Shown: positions 44,416 through 57,640 of the stretch, piece after piece
Layout of the letters: each line of letters starts with the position of its first letter
Numbering within the stretch: position 1 is the stretch's first letter
DNA from: Dolomedes plantarius
Taxonomy: Eukaryota > Arthropoda > Arachnida > Araneae > Dolomedidae
Assembly (NCBI GenBank): GCA_907164885.2
Contig: OU015490.1
Coordinates: 239,553,639-239,617,638 of the forward strand
DNA length: 64,000 nucleotides
Direction of reading: 5' to 3'
The notes under the pieces: generated by a model
What the model was told of the DNA's origin: nothing
The model's input: the letters and a program-made list of their open reading frames with translations, nothing else
Databases searched by the model: none
Translations under genes and position numbers: made by a program

Positions 44416-44419
<4 letters not shown>

Positions 44420-44422
<3 letters not shown>

Positions 44423-45828
44423 TCATGGACAAAAAAAAATAGCGCACCAAGAAATAATTGCGGGATCGTAACGAAACTTGCAATGAAGGTACATGTCGGG
44501 GAGATATGCAATTGATTAGAAATGCAGCGTGATTGCGCATTACGTATAGCCGATAGAGGGCGTTGAACATCGTACTATGTGGAGTATATAACAGGTAACC
44601 AAAGCTTGTTTGAGTGTGCTGAATCATTTGCAAAGGAAGAGCTGAGATAGACATGCCATTACGCCGTATTCGAAGACAATATAAGCAGTTGTCGCAGTTT
44701 GAGAGGGGGAGAATCGTCGGGATGATGGAAGCTGGATGGTCAGCTAGGCGAGTAGCTCGTCAATTAGGCCGCTCTGATTGTGTTTTGAGGAGGTGTTGGG
44801 ACCAGTGGACCCGAGAGATATCATGTACACGAATACCAGGCTCAGGACGCCCACGACAGACCAGTCGTCGACAAGACCGCCACATCGTAAGAAATGCACG
44901 CGTACAGCCAACTGCTTCATCGGCCGCCATCCAGGCACAGGTAGCACCTTCACAAGGGGCCTCTGTGTCTTCTCGAACCATACGAAGGCGCCTGGCTGAA
45001 GGACAGTTGGTATCGCGGCGCCCATTACGTGTGCTGTCCTTGACTCCCACCCATCGACGCCTCCGTTTGGAGTTTTGCCGTGCACGAGGAAACTGGACTG
45101 CAGCGGAATGGAACCAGGTCGTCTTTAGCGACGAATCCAGATTCAATCTCGGCAGTGATGACAATCGTGTTCGTGTGTGGAGAGCCCGTGGTGAACGCTT
45201 CAATCCTGCCTTTGCTGTACAGCGACACATCGCTCCCACAGCTGGTGTGATGGTATGGGGTGCCATTGCCTACAATACACGGTCACCCCTAGTATTGTTC
45301 CGTGGCACCATAACAGCCCAGCGGTATGTTCATGAAATCCTGCAACCACATGTGTTGCACTCATGCAACGGCTCCCAGGAGCCATTTTTCAACAAGACAA
45401 TGCTCGGCCTCATACGGCAAGGGTGTCACAAGACTGTCTCCGCACTGTTACTACCCTTCCTTGGCCTGCCCGATCTCCAGATTTGTCTCCAATCGAGCAT
45501 ATCTGGGATCATTTGGGACGACGAGTTGGGCATCCCACGAGTTTGAACGAACTAGAGGCAAGGTTACAGCAAATATGGAACGAAATGTCTCAAGACATCA
45601 TACAGAACTTGTATGACTCAATGCCCGATCGTATGGCATCGTGCATTCGCGCTAGAGGGGTCCAACGGAGTATTAACTCCTCCGTTCTTTTGCCTTTTTC
45701 TCTGAAATAAATTATCCTTTTTCTTTCATTTTCTTATCGTTTACTTATATCAAAGTAGTCATTACGTATGTAAAATTTCGTTTCATTTTGACGACTCCTT
45801 GGTGCGCTAATTTTTTTGTCCATGAGTG
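44420..45828 (+). mobile_element. Tc1-like element, nearly intact
   Basis: Ends share CACTCATGGACAAAAAAA and GCGCACCAAG in inverted order; the right end is followed by TA. Length 1.41 kb. The transposase is whole except for one frameshift. It is a relative of the decayed element at 18831. Confidence 0.9.
44653..45710 (+). pseudogene. Tc1-like transposase with a single frameshift
   Basis: It starts MPLRRIRRQYKQ, 16 codons after an upstream stop and close to the left end. Helix-turn-helix domains occupy about residues 10-115 (ARRVARQLGRSDCVLRRCWD), then a basic linker. The first catalytic Asp is D160 in FSDESRF. The frame breaks near 45355-45362, consistent with loss of one base. The other frame then carries FQQDNARPHTARV (second Asp) and SPDLSPIEHIWD (Glu), 32 residues apart, and runs to a stop at 45708-45710. 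Everything else is as expected for the family (about 350 residues), so this copy was silenced recently, unless the shift is a sequencing error. Confidence 0.9.
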
Positions 45829-45830
45829 TA

Positions 45831-47209
<1,379 letters not shown>

Positions 47210-47334
47210 CTGTATGTCAGTTATTCCCAACCGGAGTGCTGCGGCACTTTATGGGTTCCATAAGATCGTCCAGGGGTGCCGCGAATTTTTTTCGGGGGGA
47301 TAGACAGAAAGATATTTGTAGTTCCCACTTATGT

Positions 47335-47335
47335 A

Positions 47336-47428
<93 letters not shown>
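47335..47428. repeat. (TA)n(TG)n microsatellite
   Basis: About 55 bases of TA followed by a TG run of about 36 bases. Confidence 0.95.
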
Positions 47429-47430
<2 letters not shown>

Positions 47431-47744
47431 GTGTAATGTTCATAACGGATGATGACCCAGGTAGCCGATGGTCCATCAGGTAGGGGGATTCAAAGAGTCT
47501 GAGCAGGGGGTAGTCGTCGTTGTTTTCAGCAAAACGATTGGCTGGCAGTCACACTGTAGAGTCAACTAGATCCAACACCAGAAAGGAAGAGGCGTTTTCA
47601 TCTCGATTTATATTTATTTTTCAGGAATTTCCGGGGAACATCATAATCCCCGGAATTGCTGGGCATTTCCGGGATTTTTGAATTGCCATTATGGCGATAT
47701 TTTGACGGACGCCCTAACTCACACTGCGAGACTGCTGGCCATTC

Positions 47745-48018
47745 TTTTTAAGGGGGCACCGTATAGGCGGCCAACACTACATCCTACAAGCCGGTCGCGT
47801 AATTTAGAACCGAGTCCAGTGACGAGACCGGTGCACTTGACCCCGCACCTCCAGAGGTAAATTTGAGAACTTGGAGGACATTGCAGCCACAACAGATTTT
47901 TCGTGCTCCAGCCGCCATTAGTATACACGACAGTGGATTTGTCAGCAACGGGCATCGAATCAGAGATGTTCAGATCACTGGTTCGCTTCCCTTGCTAACT
48001 GGGCCACTGCGCCCATAA
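47745..48018 (-). mobile_element. tRNA-derived SINE, long form
   Basis: Minus strand: head GGGCGCAGTGGCCCAGTTAG (box A region), then a box-B-like TGATTCGATGCCC. The middle (CTCAAATTTACCTCTGGAGG..., GGGGTCAAGTGCACCGG) is shared with 54100-54400, and the tail carries CGGTGCCCCCTT. The tail body is related to the shorter SINEs at 16549 and 21412. Confidence 0.65.
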
Positions 48019-48877
48019 CTTAAATAAATATTAAGTTGAATTAATAACTCTCACGCCCACAACTGTTAGGCTTTATATCAAACATTAGCTCTCTAAGCCT
48101 CAACCGCAAGTCTCACATTAATAAAACAAAACTCTTTTTAGGAATTTTCATTCTAGTCCTCTAGTGTATTACTATATACTGAACGCCATGTCTATTTTTG
48201 AATATATGCTATTCTGGTGTTTGTCACTTATCTCTCTATCCTAAAAAAAGGAACTGGCGCCGCCGCCGACGCCGCCGCTGTCAAAAGCTTGTCACGCTAT
48301 CTCCTCCGAAACCGTTAGGGGTATGTGGTCGATACCAATAGTTGCAGAAAAATGGGGGGAAGAAAGTAAGACATGTCTCATCTTCGTCGGACTTTAAGTT
48401 TTTTTTTTTTTATTTTATGTTTTGTGGAAAAATATTGACTTTTTCATGTTCAGATTACGATAACACGCCAAAAATTAATCGTAGAATTTTGATCTTTTTA
48501 CAATCTAAGACTACAGACATTTCTCCTTCAAACAAGACCTCATTTGTTTAAAAATAATTTAAAACAGACTAATATTTTCATCAAAATATTAAACCCACTT
48601 TTTCGATAAATATAGTCACATATGGGGATGTAATATCGATGCTACTCGAGTTTTTATCTTACAAAGAAAATATTAACATCATCTGGAAGCCGAAAGCTTT
48701 CTTATTTATATAAACCTCATTTCAAGTCTATATCTTAAATTTTCGATTTTTAATTTAATTTTAAAGCTGAAACAGTGATTCCCCTTCAACAGTAAATGGA
48801 TGGAAGCTTTTGCATTGCCCGAGAATCACCCCTATGTATTTCGCTATTAGCAACTTATTCCTTCAACTTGCTGTGCC
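48019..48877. other. no recognised gene; short GC-rich CCG tract
   Basis: Interior of the putative hAT element. A GCC-rich tract (GGCGCCGCCGCCGACGCC) at about 48256-48281 stands out in AT-rich surroundings. Nothing else. Confidence 0.45.
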
Positions 48878-48945
48878 GTGATTGGCGCTATGCTTGAGCG
48901 CGCTGCTCGTATTCGATAGTCCCCGGTTCGATCCCGGTAGACGCT
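48878..48945 (+). mobile_element. tRNA-like SINE head or tRNA pseudogene
   Basis: GTGATTGGCGCTATGCTTGA resembles box A and GGTTCGATCCCGGTAGACGC a strong box B at the right spacing. No clean acceptor stem pairs across the unit. It is better read as a SINE head or pseudo-tRNA than as a functional tRNA. Confidence 0.5.
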
Positions 48946-49149
48946 TATTTTTACTAATTATTCTAAATATTTAAATTTTATTCTTTTAATTCTTATTATA
49001 TTTTTTATTTTACTTATCTGAAGAGGGCTTAATTTTTATTTTACTGCTGAGCACATATTTTCTGATGCACATATCTTGCTACTAGAGGTAAAGTCGTAAG
49101 ACCATCACATTCCAACAAACTCAATATACCTTGACCTTGACCGTAACAG

Positions 49150-49187
49150 AGGAGCGAGCGTAGCGAGCCTAGGGGCGAAGCCCCTAG
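49150..49187 (+). mobile_element. Helitron-like 3' terminus, family 3
   Basis: A GC-rich hairpin (CTAGGGGC-GAA-GCCCCTAG) ends in CTAG three bases before the next Helitron starts. A short hairpin just inside a CTRR terminus is diagnostic of Helitrons. Its 5' end was not found. Confidence 0.5.
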
Positions 49188-49842
49188 TATCTATGTATAT
49201 AAAACAGCTCCGTAACTGACTGACTGACATATTACGCACAGACCAAACCGCTGGACCTAAAGGGCTGAAATTTTGCATGGCGATTCTTCTTATAGTGTAG
49301 GGGTGCATTAAGAAAGGTTTTTTGAAAAATTCTTTTTCGATTTTTTAAAACTAAATTTTTAAGCTGTTTTCGTAACATTTTTTTAAAGTTTGCATTTAAA
49401 ATAATTTAAGGGTTATAAAATTTGTATCACAAGAAAGAAGATAAAAATTCCTTCAAAATGAAATCTTTTTCGAATCTTTATCTCTATTTTCTGATTTTTG
49501 GTGAATTTTTAAAGATTCATTTTTAGAATTTAATTTGTTAAATGCTGATCACGGAGTTTCTTTTCTTTTTGTGATACTTTAAATTAATTTTGCGTCACGT
49601 GCATGACAGCGAAATAAATTGACAAAGAAAATATTAAAATACTCTAAAATATAAAATTTATTCATTAGACTAAATGAGATGGAAGTTTTTTAAGAATTTA
49701 ATTCAAAATAGTATATTTTATGGATTTAAAACGTACAAATTAATTGCATACATTGACCGTTGTAGTTAATTTGAATATTTCCTTTTACATTATTTTGTCT
49801 ATAAAAGTATCCGTTACAATTTTTTTTCTATATATATATATA

Positions 49843-50530
49843 CTATCGGACCCGACAGACGTTGTGCTGTTCAAACGTTGTAAATTCAAAAATCATAAAA
49901 TTATTTTAATAAACTATAAACTGTTTGGACTGTTTTGATGAAAAAATATGTAAAAAAAATTATTTTTAAAAAACCTTATACCACCACGCGGACAGTTATC
50001 ACGACTCGACCGATCCTAAAATTGGCAAGAATGTGGACGAAATTTCATTAATATGGCTATTAGTAAGACTAATCAATGAGCTGTTCAATACTTCATAAGT
50101 TGCATAGAATCAAATGAGAATTGATTTGTAGGTTAAGTTAATTGTTATTCAATGCACGTGTATACAGCATTAAAATTCATGAAAGTAAAAAAAAAAATTA
50201 TTCTGAAACGCGATTGCAGCGCCGCCTACCGGATCCAATTATTAAATGCACGTGTATACATCATTAAAATTCATGAAAATAAAAAAAAAATTCTGAAACG
50301 CGATTGCAGCGCTGCCTACCGGATCCAATTGTGTACCTAAACTAACCAAAGATAAAAAACAAAACATAAATAAATAAATTAATTTAAAAAACATTTTCTA
50401 TCGGATCAAATTGTGAATATAAACCATTCTCGAATCAACTTAATCGCACACACAAAATTTCATTAAAATCAGTCCAGCGGTTTAGGAGGAGTTCAGTGAC
50501 ATACACACGGATAGAAGAAATATATATATA
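49843..50530 (-). mobile_element. Helitron family 2, copy 1
   Basis: Plus-strand start CTATCGGACCCGACAGACG is the reversed 3' terminus (CTAT for CTAG). It ends ...GATAGAAGAAATATATATAT, the reversed TC-TATATAT 5' terminus. The inner block CAGTCCAGCGGTTTAGGAGG recurs in copy 2. No coding. Confidence 0.65.
50152..50333 (+). repeat. tandem duplication of about 92 bp inside Helitron
   Basis: Two units each start ATGCACGTGTATACA and contain CTGAAACGCGATTGCAGCGC and CCGGATCCAATT. They differ at a few positions. Confidence 0.8.
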
Positions 50531-51808
50531 CTAGCGGACCCGACAGACGTTGTCCTGTTCAAACGTTGTAATTCTACCTGAAGTACCCGGTGATGCCCGG
50601 AATTTTAAGAATATTTGTTAACCAAAATCAATTTAAAAACTAAACACAGTATAAGTAACATAGAAAAGATTTACCCTTTATCATTGGAGCAAAAAATTCT
50701 GAAAAGTAAACATAAAATATATAAACTTATAATAAACCTATAAAAATCAATTAAAAAACTAAACGCAGTATAAATAACATAGAAAAAAAAGCATGCGAAA
50801 TGTTATACATATTAATAATATGAAAACCGAATTAAAAATGTATAAATGCATAATAAACTCCTCAGATTTCAGCTATATTCGGTATTTCATCATAAAAAAG
50901 CTGAAAAAAATAAAAATAAATAAAAATAATAATTTTAAAAAATCATAAAATAAAATTAAAATTAAAATTAAAAAATAATAAAATAAAATATAATAATAAT
51001 TAAAAAAATAATAAAATAAAAGCTGAAATAAAAAAGCCTTAAAAAAAAAAGCTGAAATAACAGGTCTAGCAAAAGGTACACAACTCTAGATTCGAACACG
51101 GGTCGAAAGCACGGTACTTACACGGTACTTTCCGAACGGGCAAACTTCCGAATGCGCCACGATTACACGGCGTTCTATTGAGTAAAGTGAAACATATTCG
51201 CTATTGGAAAGTTGTTGTGGGCTGGTGATTATAAATGTCAGAGGAGTTTTTACTCAGAAATAAGTTAGCAAGATAGAATCTTAGTCTTTAGCTCTTCAAT
51301 AGACACAAAGATATAGGCGAGGGGGACTGCAGTAGCGATTAAAAAAGATCTCGTGTCACTTAGCGTGGTTGATTCGAATTTTCCATCGCGTGTCGAGAAT
51401 ATCAATATGCCGTTGGATCTGATCTATTTTAGAGTATAAAATCTGACTTCAAAGATTATTATTTTCATTTATTATTCTGTTTTAATATATGACTTGAAAC
51501 TTTTTGATTTTCTTTATTTTTATCTTTTCGCTCGCTGTTTACTAACTAAACATAACGTGGACGCCATTATCCAGAGGGGTGATTCCACAAACTAACAGTT
51601 TCCATTTACCGGACGCACCCCCTTATAAATTGTTGAATTTTTATTAATTAATTAAAACTATAAAAACATTTTATATCGGATCAAATTGTGAATCTAAGCC
51701 ATTCTCGAATCAACTTAATCGCACATAAAAAATTTCATAAAAATCAGTCCAGTCGTTTAGGAGGAGTTCAGTTACATACACACGAACAGAAGAAATATAT
51801 ATATAAGA
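50531..51808 (-). mobile_element. Helitron family 2, copy 2
   Basis: It starts CTAGCGGACCCGACAGACG right after copy 1 and ends GAACAGAAGAAATATATATA then AGA. It is longer than copy 1 because of an A-rich interior and a tRNA-like SINE (51078-51165). The two copies are head-to-tail. Confidence 0.65.
51078..51165 (-). mobile_element. tRNA-derived SINE head
   Basis: Minus strand: ATCGTGGCGCATTCGGAAG as box A and GTGTTCGAATC as box B at tRNA spacing. It lies inside Helitron family-2 copy 2. Confidence 0.55.
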
Positions 51809-52106
51809 TATATATATATATATATATATATATTGGCATTAATTGCATACATTGGCCGTTGTATTTAATTTGAATGTACTCCGTAGCGAAGCACGGGTAT
51901 TCAGCTAGTCTTTCTATAAATGAATAAAACCAACAATGGAGTAAGTATCTAGTTGAGCTTAAATTTAACATATTTCTGATATATATTCAACTTTAATTTA
52001 ATGTTTACAAAATCGAAAATCTTAAATTCTAACGAGGGTGCCCCGTTTCTAATCTCATTCCTAAGGGTGCCGAAACGTAAAAACGTTGGGAATCCCTGCT
52101 CTATGT

Positions 52107-52754
52107 ACTGATCTATCCCGCCGATGGAAGGACCATTCATTTTTTATTTCTATTCCTTAAAACCCTCACACAATCCTTCAAAAATATAAAAGAACGACGT
52201 ATCCTTACGAGAAATATTAAATTTTTTCCAATAAAGTTTTTTAAAAAGTTACAATTCATTTATACCTCGTATATGAATTGAATTTCAAAGGAATCCTTTT
52301 TTTATGTGTCTTTGAAAAATTTTCTTCTAAAAGATATCGTGTTAAGCTTTAGTTTTTACAAATATGACAAGGCTAGATATTGCAGGATTAGGATGGGTTT
52401 CGATGACGTAGTAAAAAGACTATCATTCATGCGCATGGTTTTATAAGTGATTTGTTATATGACAGTAATCTGTAAAGCAAAACATTTTAATGTTCAAAAT
52501 AGATGTCGTCCGATAATTCGGATTTTTTTTTGTAAAATTCATGACACTTTAGTTTTGGAAAAAATTGATAAAACTATCTTTATTCATGCTTAAGATTTAG
52601 TATGCTGTAACTGATTTAATAAATATAATTGATCTCAGTTAAAGGATTTATTTAACAAAAAATTGACAAATTTTTGAAAATTTTGAAAAAATTTATAAAA
52701 TTTTCATAATTTATTACTTTAGTAATAGTATACTTTAGTAATACTTTAGTAATA
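52107..52754. other. no recognised gene; CTTTAGTAATA repeats
   Basis: AT-rich. At 52716-52758 the unit ACTTTAGTAAT is repeated about four times. The minus-strand frame across it is repeat-derived. Confidence 0.5.
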
Positions 52755-53530
52755 GTATTTTTCAACTTACAAACCCTTCGGTGGAAACGGGATTCTTTTC
52801 CCGCTGTAAGGACTTTGCCTAAAATGAGACTGACAGTCTTTATAATTAACCAACACATTTATTAGATTTCTTGGTTAAATAAGGCAACTGTACACAGCAC
52901 AAAATAATATTAAATTTACAAAGATATTAGGGTTCGCGATGTCATGATGAGTTGGCTCGGCTCAATGCTTTGGCGAGGCACGCGTCCGTCCACGGACCTT
53001 CTCCCAAGATCACTTATCACCTCGGAAAAAAATGGACAGCTGAACTCTTCCCGGGTGTAAAGTCTCATTTTATTATTTCCTTCTGGGGTGTCAGTAGGTT
53101 ACGCCCCTTTCGTTATCGCTTGCCGCTTCCACGTGCCTCGAAGGCTGCGTCAGTCGGCACTAGACTTTGTCATCTGGACTCCATTGTCAACGAGGGGAGA
53201 CTTTTCAAAAGATGTTCTTTTTCCAGAAGCAATCAGAAGAGTCTCTGCGCCTCATTTTTTGTGGCATTAAATGGTAAGGTGACCTTTCGGCACTGATGAA
53301 ACAGTTTAGTTTACAAAGGGGTGTCTGCTTCCTTGGAAATTCCACGTGAGGAATGCCGAGGGATGCTGATGTCATTATACCGCTTAGTGGGAACATCTGC
53401 CTGGAAGGCAGATATGGATGGAATATCTCTTTCCCAGGTATTCTTAACTAGAAATCCAGAGGGTATTTGTTGTTTGTTACATTTCATGGTAGCCACAATC
53501 GTCAAACCATTTCTCCATAATTCTTGACCA
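52755..53530 (-). repeat. possible solo LTR
   Basis: Less AT-rich than its surroundings, with no clean open frame. Read on the minus strand it has an AATAAA signal near its low-coordinate end (about 52861) and then TGTCAGTCTCATTTTAGG. The layout resembles a retroelement LTR. No second copy or target duplication was found, so the call is tentative. Confidence 0.3.
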
Positions 53531-54030
53531 GCTTATATTGAACAGAACCAATTATCACAGGTTATATTACGGTTCATTTTGTAGAGGCATTTAAGTAGTC
53601 GAACGAGTGATTGGGTTGGACTTTTTAATTTTTGCTCTGATTAATCTAATTTTTACCTGAAGCATAGAAGGCTAGCGTCACGAATCACCTTTCCACACTG
53701 AAGACACGATGTTGACTGAAGCATCTGTAGACTCACAGTACCCAAGGTCGGAGGGTGGGAGGCACGGCGTTGTAATGAAACCATAGTTGCCTGAGAGGCA
53801 GCTGTTTTCACCGTAAGGTTAATAGAATTATGTGTTAAAATATTTGTTATAATCCTACACTTTCTATCTCTAAAAAAATGTTTTCATTATTTGGCGAATA
53901 TATTATTTTAACATTCGCTTTAAACTTTGCGAATAATGTTGAAATTCGGCCTTAGGCATGGATACGACGTGACTGATGTCTACCAGGCCTGAACAACATA
54001 CCACCAGCACGACTTTGCGGCCCGCGAAGT
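53531..54030. other. no recognised feature
   Basis: Nothing supported. Confidence 0.5.
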
Positions 54031-54034
54031 CTTC

Positions 54035-54070
<36 letters not shown>

Positions 54071-54090
54071 GGTTGTGGTTGTGGTTGTGG
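54031..54090. repeat. (GTT)n(GGTTGT)n microsatellite
   Basis: About 13 GTT units followed by GGTTGT units, immediately before a SINE. Confidence 0.95.
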
Positions 54091-54099
54091 CTTATGCCC

Positions 54100-54400
54100 T
54101 TGACCGACAGTATATCAGATCAAGTCCATAAAGGATATTGGGCAGAACGGTGCGGCTCCGGTTTTAAATAGCACCACAAGGGTCGGAGTCCGACTTGACT
54201 AAAGAGACCGGTCCCGTAATTTTGAACCGAGTCAAGTGACGAGACCGTACACTTGACCCCGCACCTCCCGAGGTAAATTTTGAGAACTTGGAGATCATTG
54301 CAGCCTCGACAGATTTTTCGTGCACCAGTTGCCGTTAGCGTACACGGCGGTGGATTTGTCAGCGACCGGCATCAAACCACAGACTTTCAAATCAGAAGTC
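54100..54400 (-). mobile_element. tRNA-derived SINE, long form, head damaged
   Basis: Shares with 47745-48018, in the same orientation, blocks such as CACTTGACCCCGCACCTCC and ACAGATTTTTCGTGC (plus-strand reading). The tRNA-like head at the high-coordinate end is degraded. Confidence 0.65.
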
Positions 54401-54735
54401 TTCTGTGAAGACGCAAAATATAATAAATCTAAAAAATGCTGAATATTATTTTGAAATTTACATTATTACGAAAGGAATATATAAGCTATGAATACTAATA
54501 TTTATTTCATTTTTAGAGTAATCCGTAAATTATTTTTTGCTAGATAAAACATTTTTTTTGCTATCCAATCTACCCTATTTTCTTCCGGCCGGCAGCCGCT
54601 TTCTGTAAAATAATGTTCCCCATCCCATTTCGACTCGTGCAGGTCTGATCTACATCTGTCAAATTATATATTGGGTTATCCCATAAATGACGAGTATTTA
54701 ATTAATATCATTTGACGATTTAATTAATATCATCA

Positions 54736-55482
54736 CCAGTTCAGAAAGTTATGATAAGGACTTTAGTAAATGTAGATTAGATGTTATTATTGCTGAGAGG
54801 CTAGAACAGAAAGAAATAGAAGAACGGGAGAAGCTACAACAGAAAGAGATAGCAGAACGTGAGAAGCTAGAACAGAAAGCTGACCGGAAGTTTGAATTAA
54901 GGAAAAACGAATTGGAGGCAAATATTAATTGGCGATGTTCCGGTTCCGCCAACTGTTTTTAAAAAACATAATTTGTTGAAATTAATGACACGTTATGATA
55001 TGTCCGGTGATATAGGTGTTTATTTGAAATTATTTGAAAGGCAGATCAGTCGCATTGAAATTCCTAAAGAAGATTGGGTCACGTATTTACTCCAATTTCT
55101 GCCGTTAGAGATTATAAGCATTGTCGCTAGAGAACCAGATCCGTCGGCTAATGATTATGATCATGTTCAGAAGTTACTCTTGAAACACTTTAGGCTGACC
55201 CCAGAACAGTTTAGACAAAAATTTGTTCAACACAAGAAGGAATCGGTCGCCTCTTGGCGCGATTTCACTTTTGATCTTAAAACTTATTTTGAAGAGTGGA
55301 TTACTGGTTTAGAAGTCAAAACATTTGAAGATTTGAAGGAACTTTTGGTTGTAGACCAATTAAAGCGGAAAATGTCTCCTGACGCTCGTGAACATTTTCT
55401 AGATGACTTGCCCACAGTAAAATTTATCGATAAGTTGGTTAATAAATTGGATGATTATGAAGCCGCGAGGCGAAACTTCTAA
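54736..55482 (+). pseudogene. retroelement gag, frameshifted
   Basis: The first part (54736-54935) encodes a charged coiled coil (EQKEIEEREKLQQKEIAERE). A frameshift leads into 54973-55482, a 169-residue capsid-like domain (MTRYDMSGDIGVYLKLFERQ; FRQKFVQHKKESVASWRDF). This fits gag of LTR retroelements with a SCAN/capsid-like fold. It stops at 55480-55482; similar reading continues after the stop. Confidence 0.75.
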
Positions 55483-56106
55483 AGAGAAACCGATCTAAAC
55501 ACGAAAACGGATGGAAATATTGATGAGAAATTGCTGAGTAAAGATTTCGAAAAATCAACATCAATTATTCGTGCTCGGGATAGTGATTTTAAAGCAAGGG
55601 TGAAATTTAATGATAGTAATAGTTAAAGAAATGATAATAAATCAAAGATTCGGTGTTTTAAATGCTGAAGGTTTGGACATACCGCCATTATGTGTGATGA
55701 AAAGAAAGAATCTCTGGTCTCGATAACAAACAAAAAAAAATACTCTAACAGAATCGAGATGACAGCTGAAATTGAAGGTGTAGGTGTGAGTGTACTGTGT
55801 GATTCAGGGTCAGAACTTTCTTTAATGGATTATGAATTTTATGTTAAAATCGGATCACCTAAATTGAATTCCAGTAATATATTTTTAACGGGAATCGGAG
55901 ATGAGGAAGTTTCACCGATTGGATATTTTCATTCTGAAATATCTTTCTATAAATGTACAATTGAAACTGACTTTTATGTTCTCAGAAAATTCCGTCATGA
56001 AGTAATGATAGGGACTGATGTACTTAATAAATTGAATATTCTGATTGATGAGAAAGGCGTTGAAGTCTTAGGAAGAAGAAATGCATTTTGTGTCAGTTAC
56101 GCTTAG
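55483..56106 (+). pseudogene. retroelement zinc knuckle and aspartic protease
   Basis: After gag a CCHC knuckle (CFKC, stop, RFGHTAIMC) near 55650-55690 is broken by an in-frame TGA. The frame 55690-56106 (138 residues) then carries a retropepsin: active site LCDSGSELSLMD, then TGIGDEEVSPIGYF and VMIGTDVL, which match the protease flap and C-terminal regions. No reverse transcriptase, RNase H or integrase follows. Confidence 0.75.
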
Positions 56107-56247
56107 GTTAACAACAGAGTTTCGCTTAATGGTAAAATAAATGAAGCACAGACTTTCGTTCAACCAACACCTGCACCAAAAGCAGAATGTCTTGAGCGCA
56201 AATCTCTGTATGTGATTGGATGTAGAGTACACAGATGAAAGAACAGC

Positions 56248-56900
56248 ATGGCGTCTTATCCAGTCACTCGCTTTCCTGGCCCAAAGTTTAACCAAAATTT
56301 TCCGCGGAACAACTTTATTCCGAATCCGACTAGTAATAGATTTAGCAGGCAGCCATTTGAAAGACCTCCAAATCCAGCGCCTAGGCCCTATCAGCCCTCT
56401 GAGAGGAATGTTCCTGGAAATTTTCAAAATAGACCTCATTTCTCGAATTTGCCAGTTCCTATGAATCCTCCTGGTTTTAGAAACAGACCACCGCCTAATA
56501 ATCAAGTGTTTCCTATGAATCCTGCTCATTGTTTTCCTAGACAACGTGGTTCTTTTGGGCACCCATTTAGAACTTGGAATCCAAGACCTCAGTTACAGAA
56601 TCGTCCCCGAGCACCAATGCCATCTCACCCCCTTAGAAATTTTCCTTTTCAACCGAATAGAAGAGGGAAACTGAAAATCCGAGAATTCAGGAAATTGAAG
56701 GAGGATACTACTGTAAAACCATTTTTTTGTGAAACCTGTGAGAGAAAATTTGTAACTCAGAATGAGTTAAAGGACAAATTAATGAAAAATAGTAATGACA
56801 TAAGAGAAGAAGTCAAATGGAAAATTTAAGAGTTACGCGAAAAGAATGGAAAATAATTCAATAAGAAGAGAAAGAGATCTAATCTCTATAAGTTAAATGA
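56248..56900 (+). pseudogene. proline-rich frame with NUFIP1-like zinc finger
   Basis: A 193-residue open frame (to a stop at 56827-56829). Residues 1-130 are Pro/Asn/Arg/Phe-rich (NFPRNNFIPNP, RPPPNNQVF). A basic stretch precedes a zinc-finger-like VKPFFCETCERKFVTQNEL; the two Cys are present but the paired His are not. Beyond the stop, with small shifts, KI-ELREKN and SIRRERDL resemble the conserved block of NUFIP1 (a snoRNP assembly factor that binds FMR1) after its finger. I read this as a damaged, intronless copy of a NUFIP1-like mRNA. The identity is from memory of the family and not from a search. Confidence 0.45.

Positions 56901-57640
<740 letters not shown>

Larger units (their letters stand above)
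49190..51908 (+). mobile_element. Helitron family 1, split by nested Helitrons
   Basis: The 5' part (49190-49842) starts TCTATGTATATAAAACAG with the family core. The 3' part (51809-51908) ends GGGTATTCAGCTAG, followed by T. Between them lie two family-2 Helitrons in the opposite orientation. Confidence 0.7.
47218..52098. mobile_element. hAT-like element filled with nested insertions
   Basis: Left end CAGTTATTCCCAACC and right end reversed CAGGGATTCCCAACG are hAT-type (CAGNG) inverted termini with GGCAC/GTGCC blocks just inside. CTGTATGT (47210-47217) and CTCTATGT (52099-52106) form an 8-bp target duplication with one mismatch. No hAT transposase lies between; the 4.9 kb is mostly Helitrons and SINEs. 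Alternatively two unrelated hAT ends lie here by chance. Confidence 0.6.

Noticed and set aside
44744..45266. Minus-strand frames of 113 and 168 codons
   Set aside because: Antisense shadows of the transposase at 44653.
47218..47300. Left hAT end read as an independent short MITE
   Set aside because: No matching right end within 1 kb; the best partner is at 52098, so it was treated as one large element.
52952..53296. 114-codon plus-strand frame
   Set aside because: No motif; the segment behaves more like an LTR with chance open frames.
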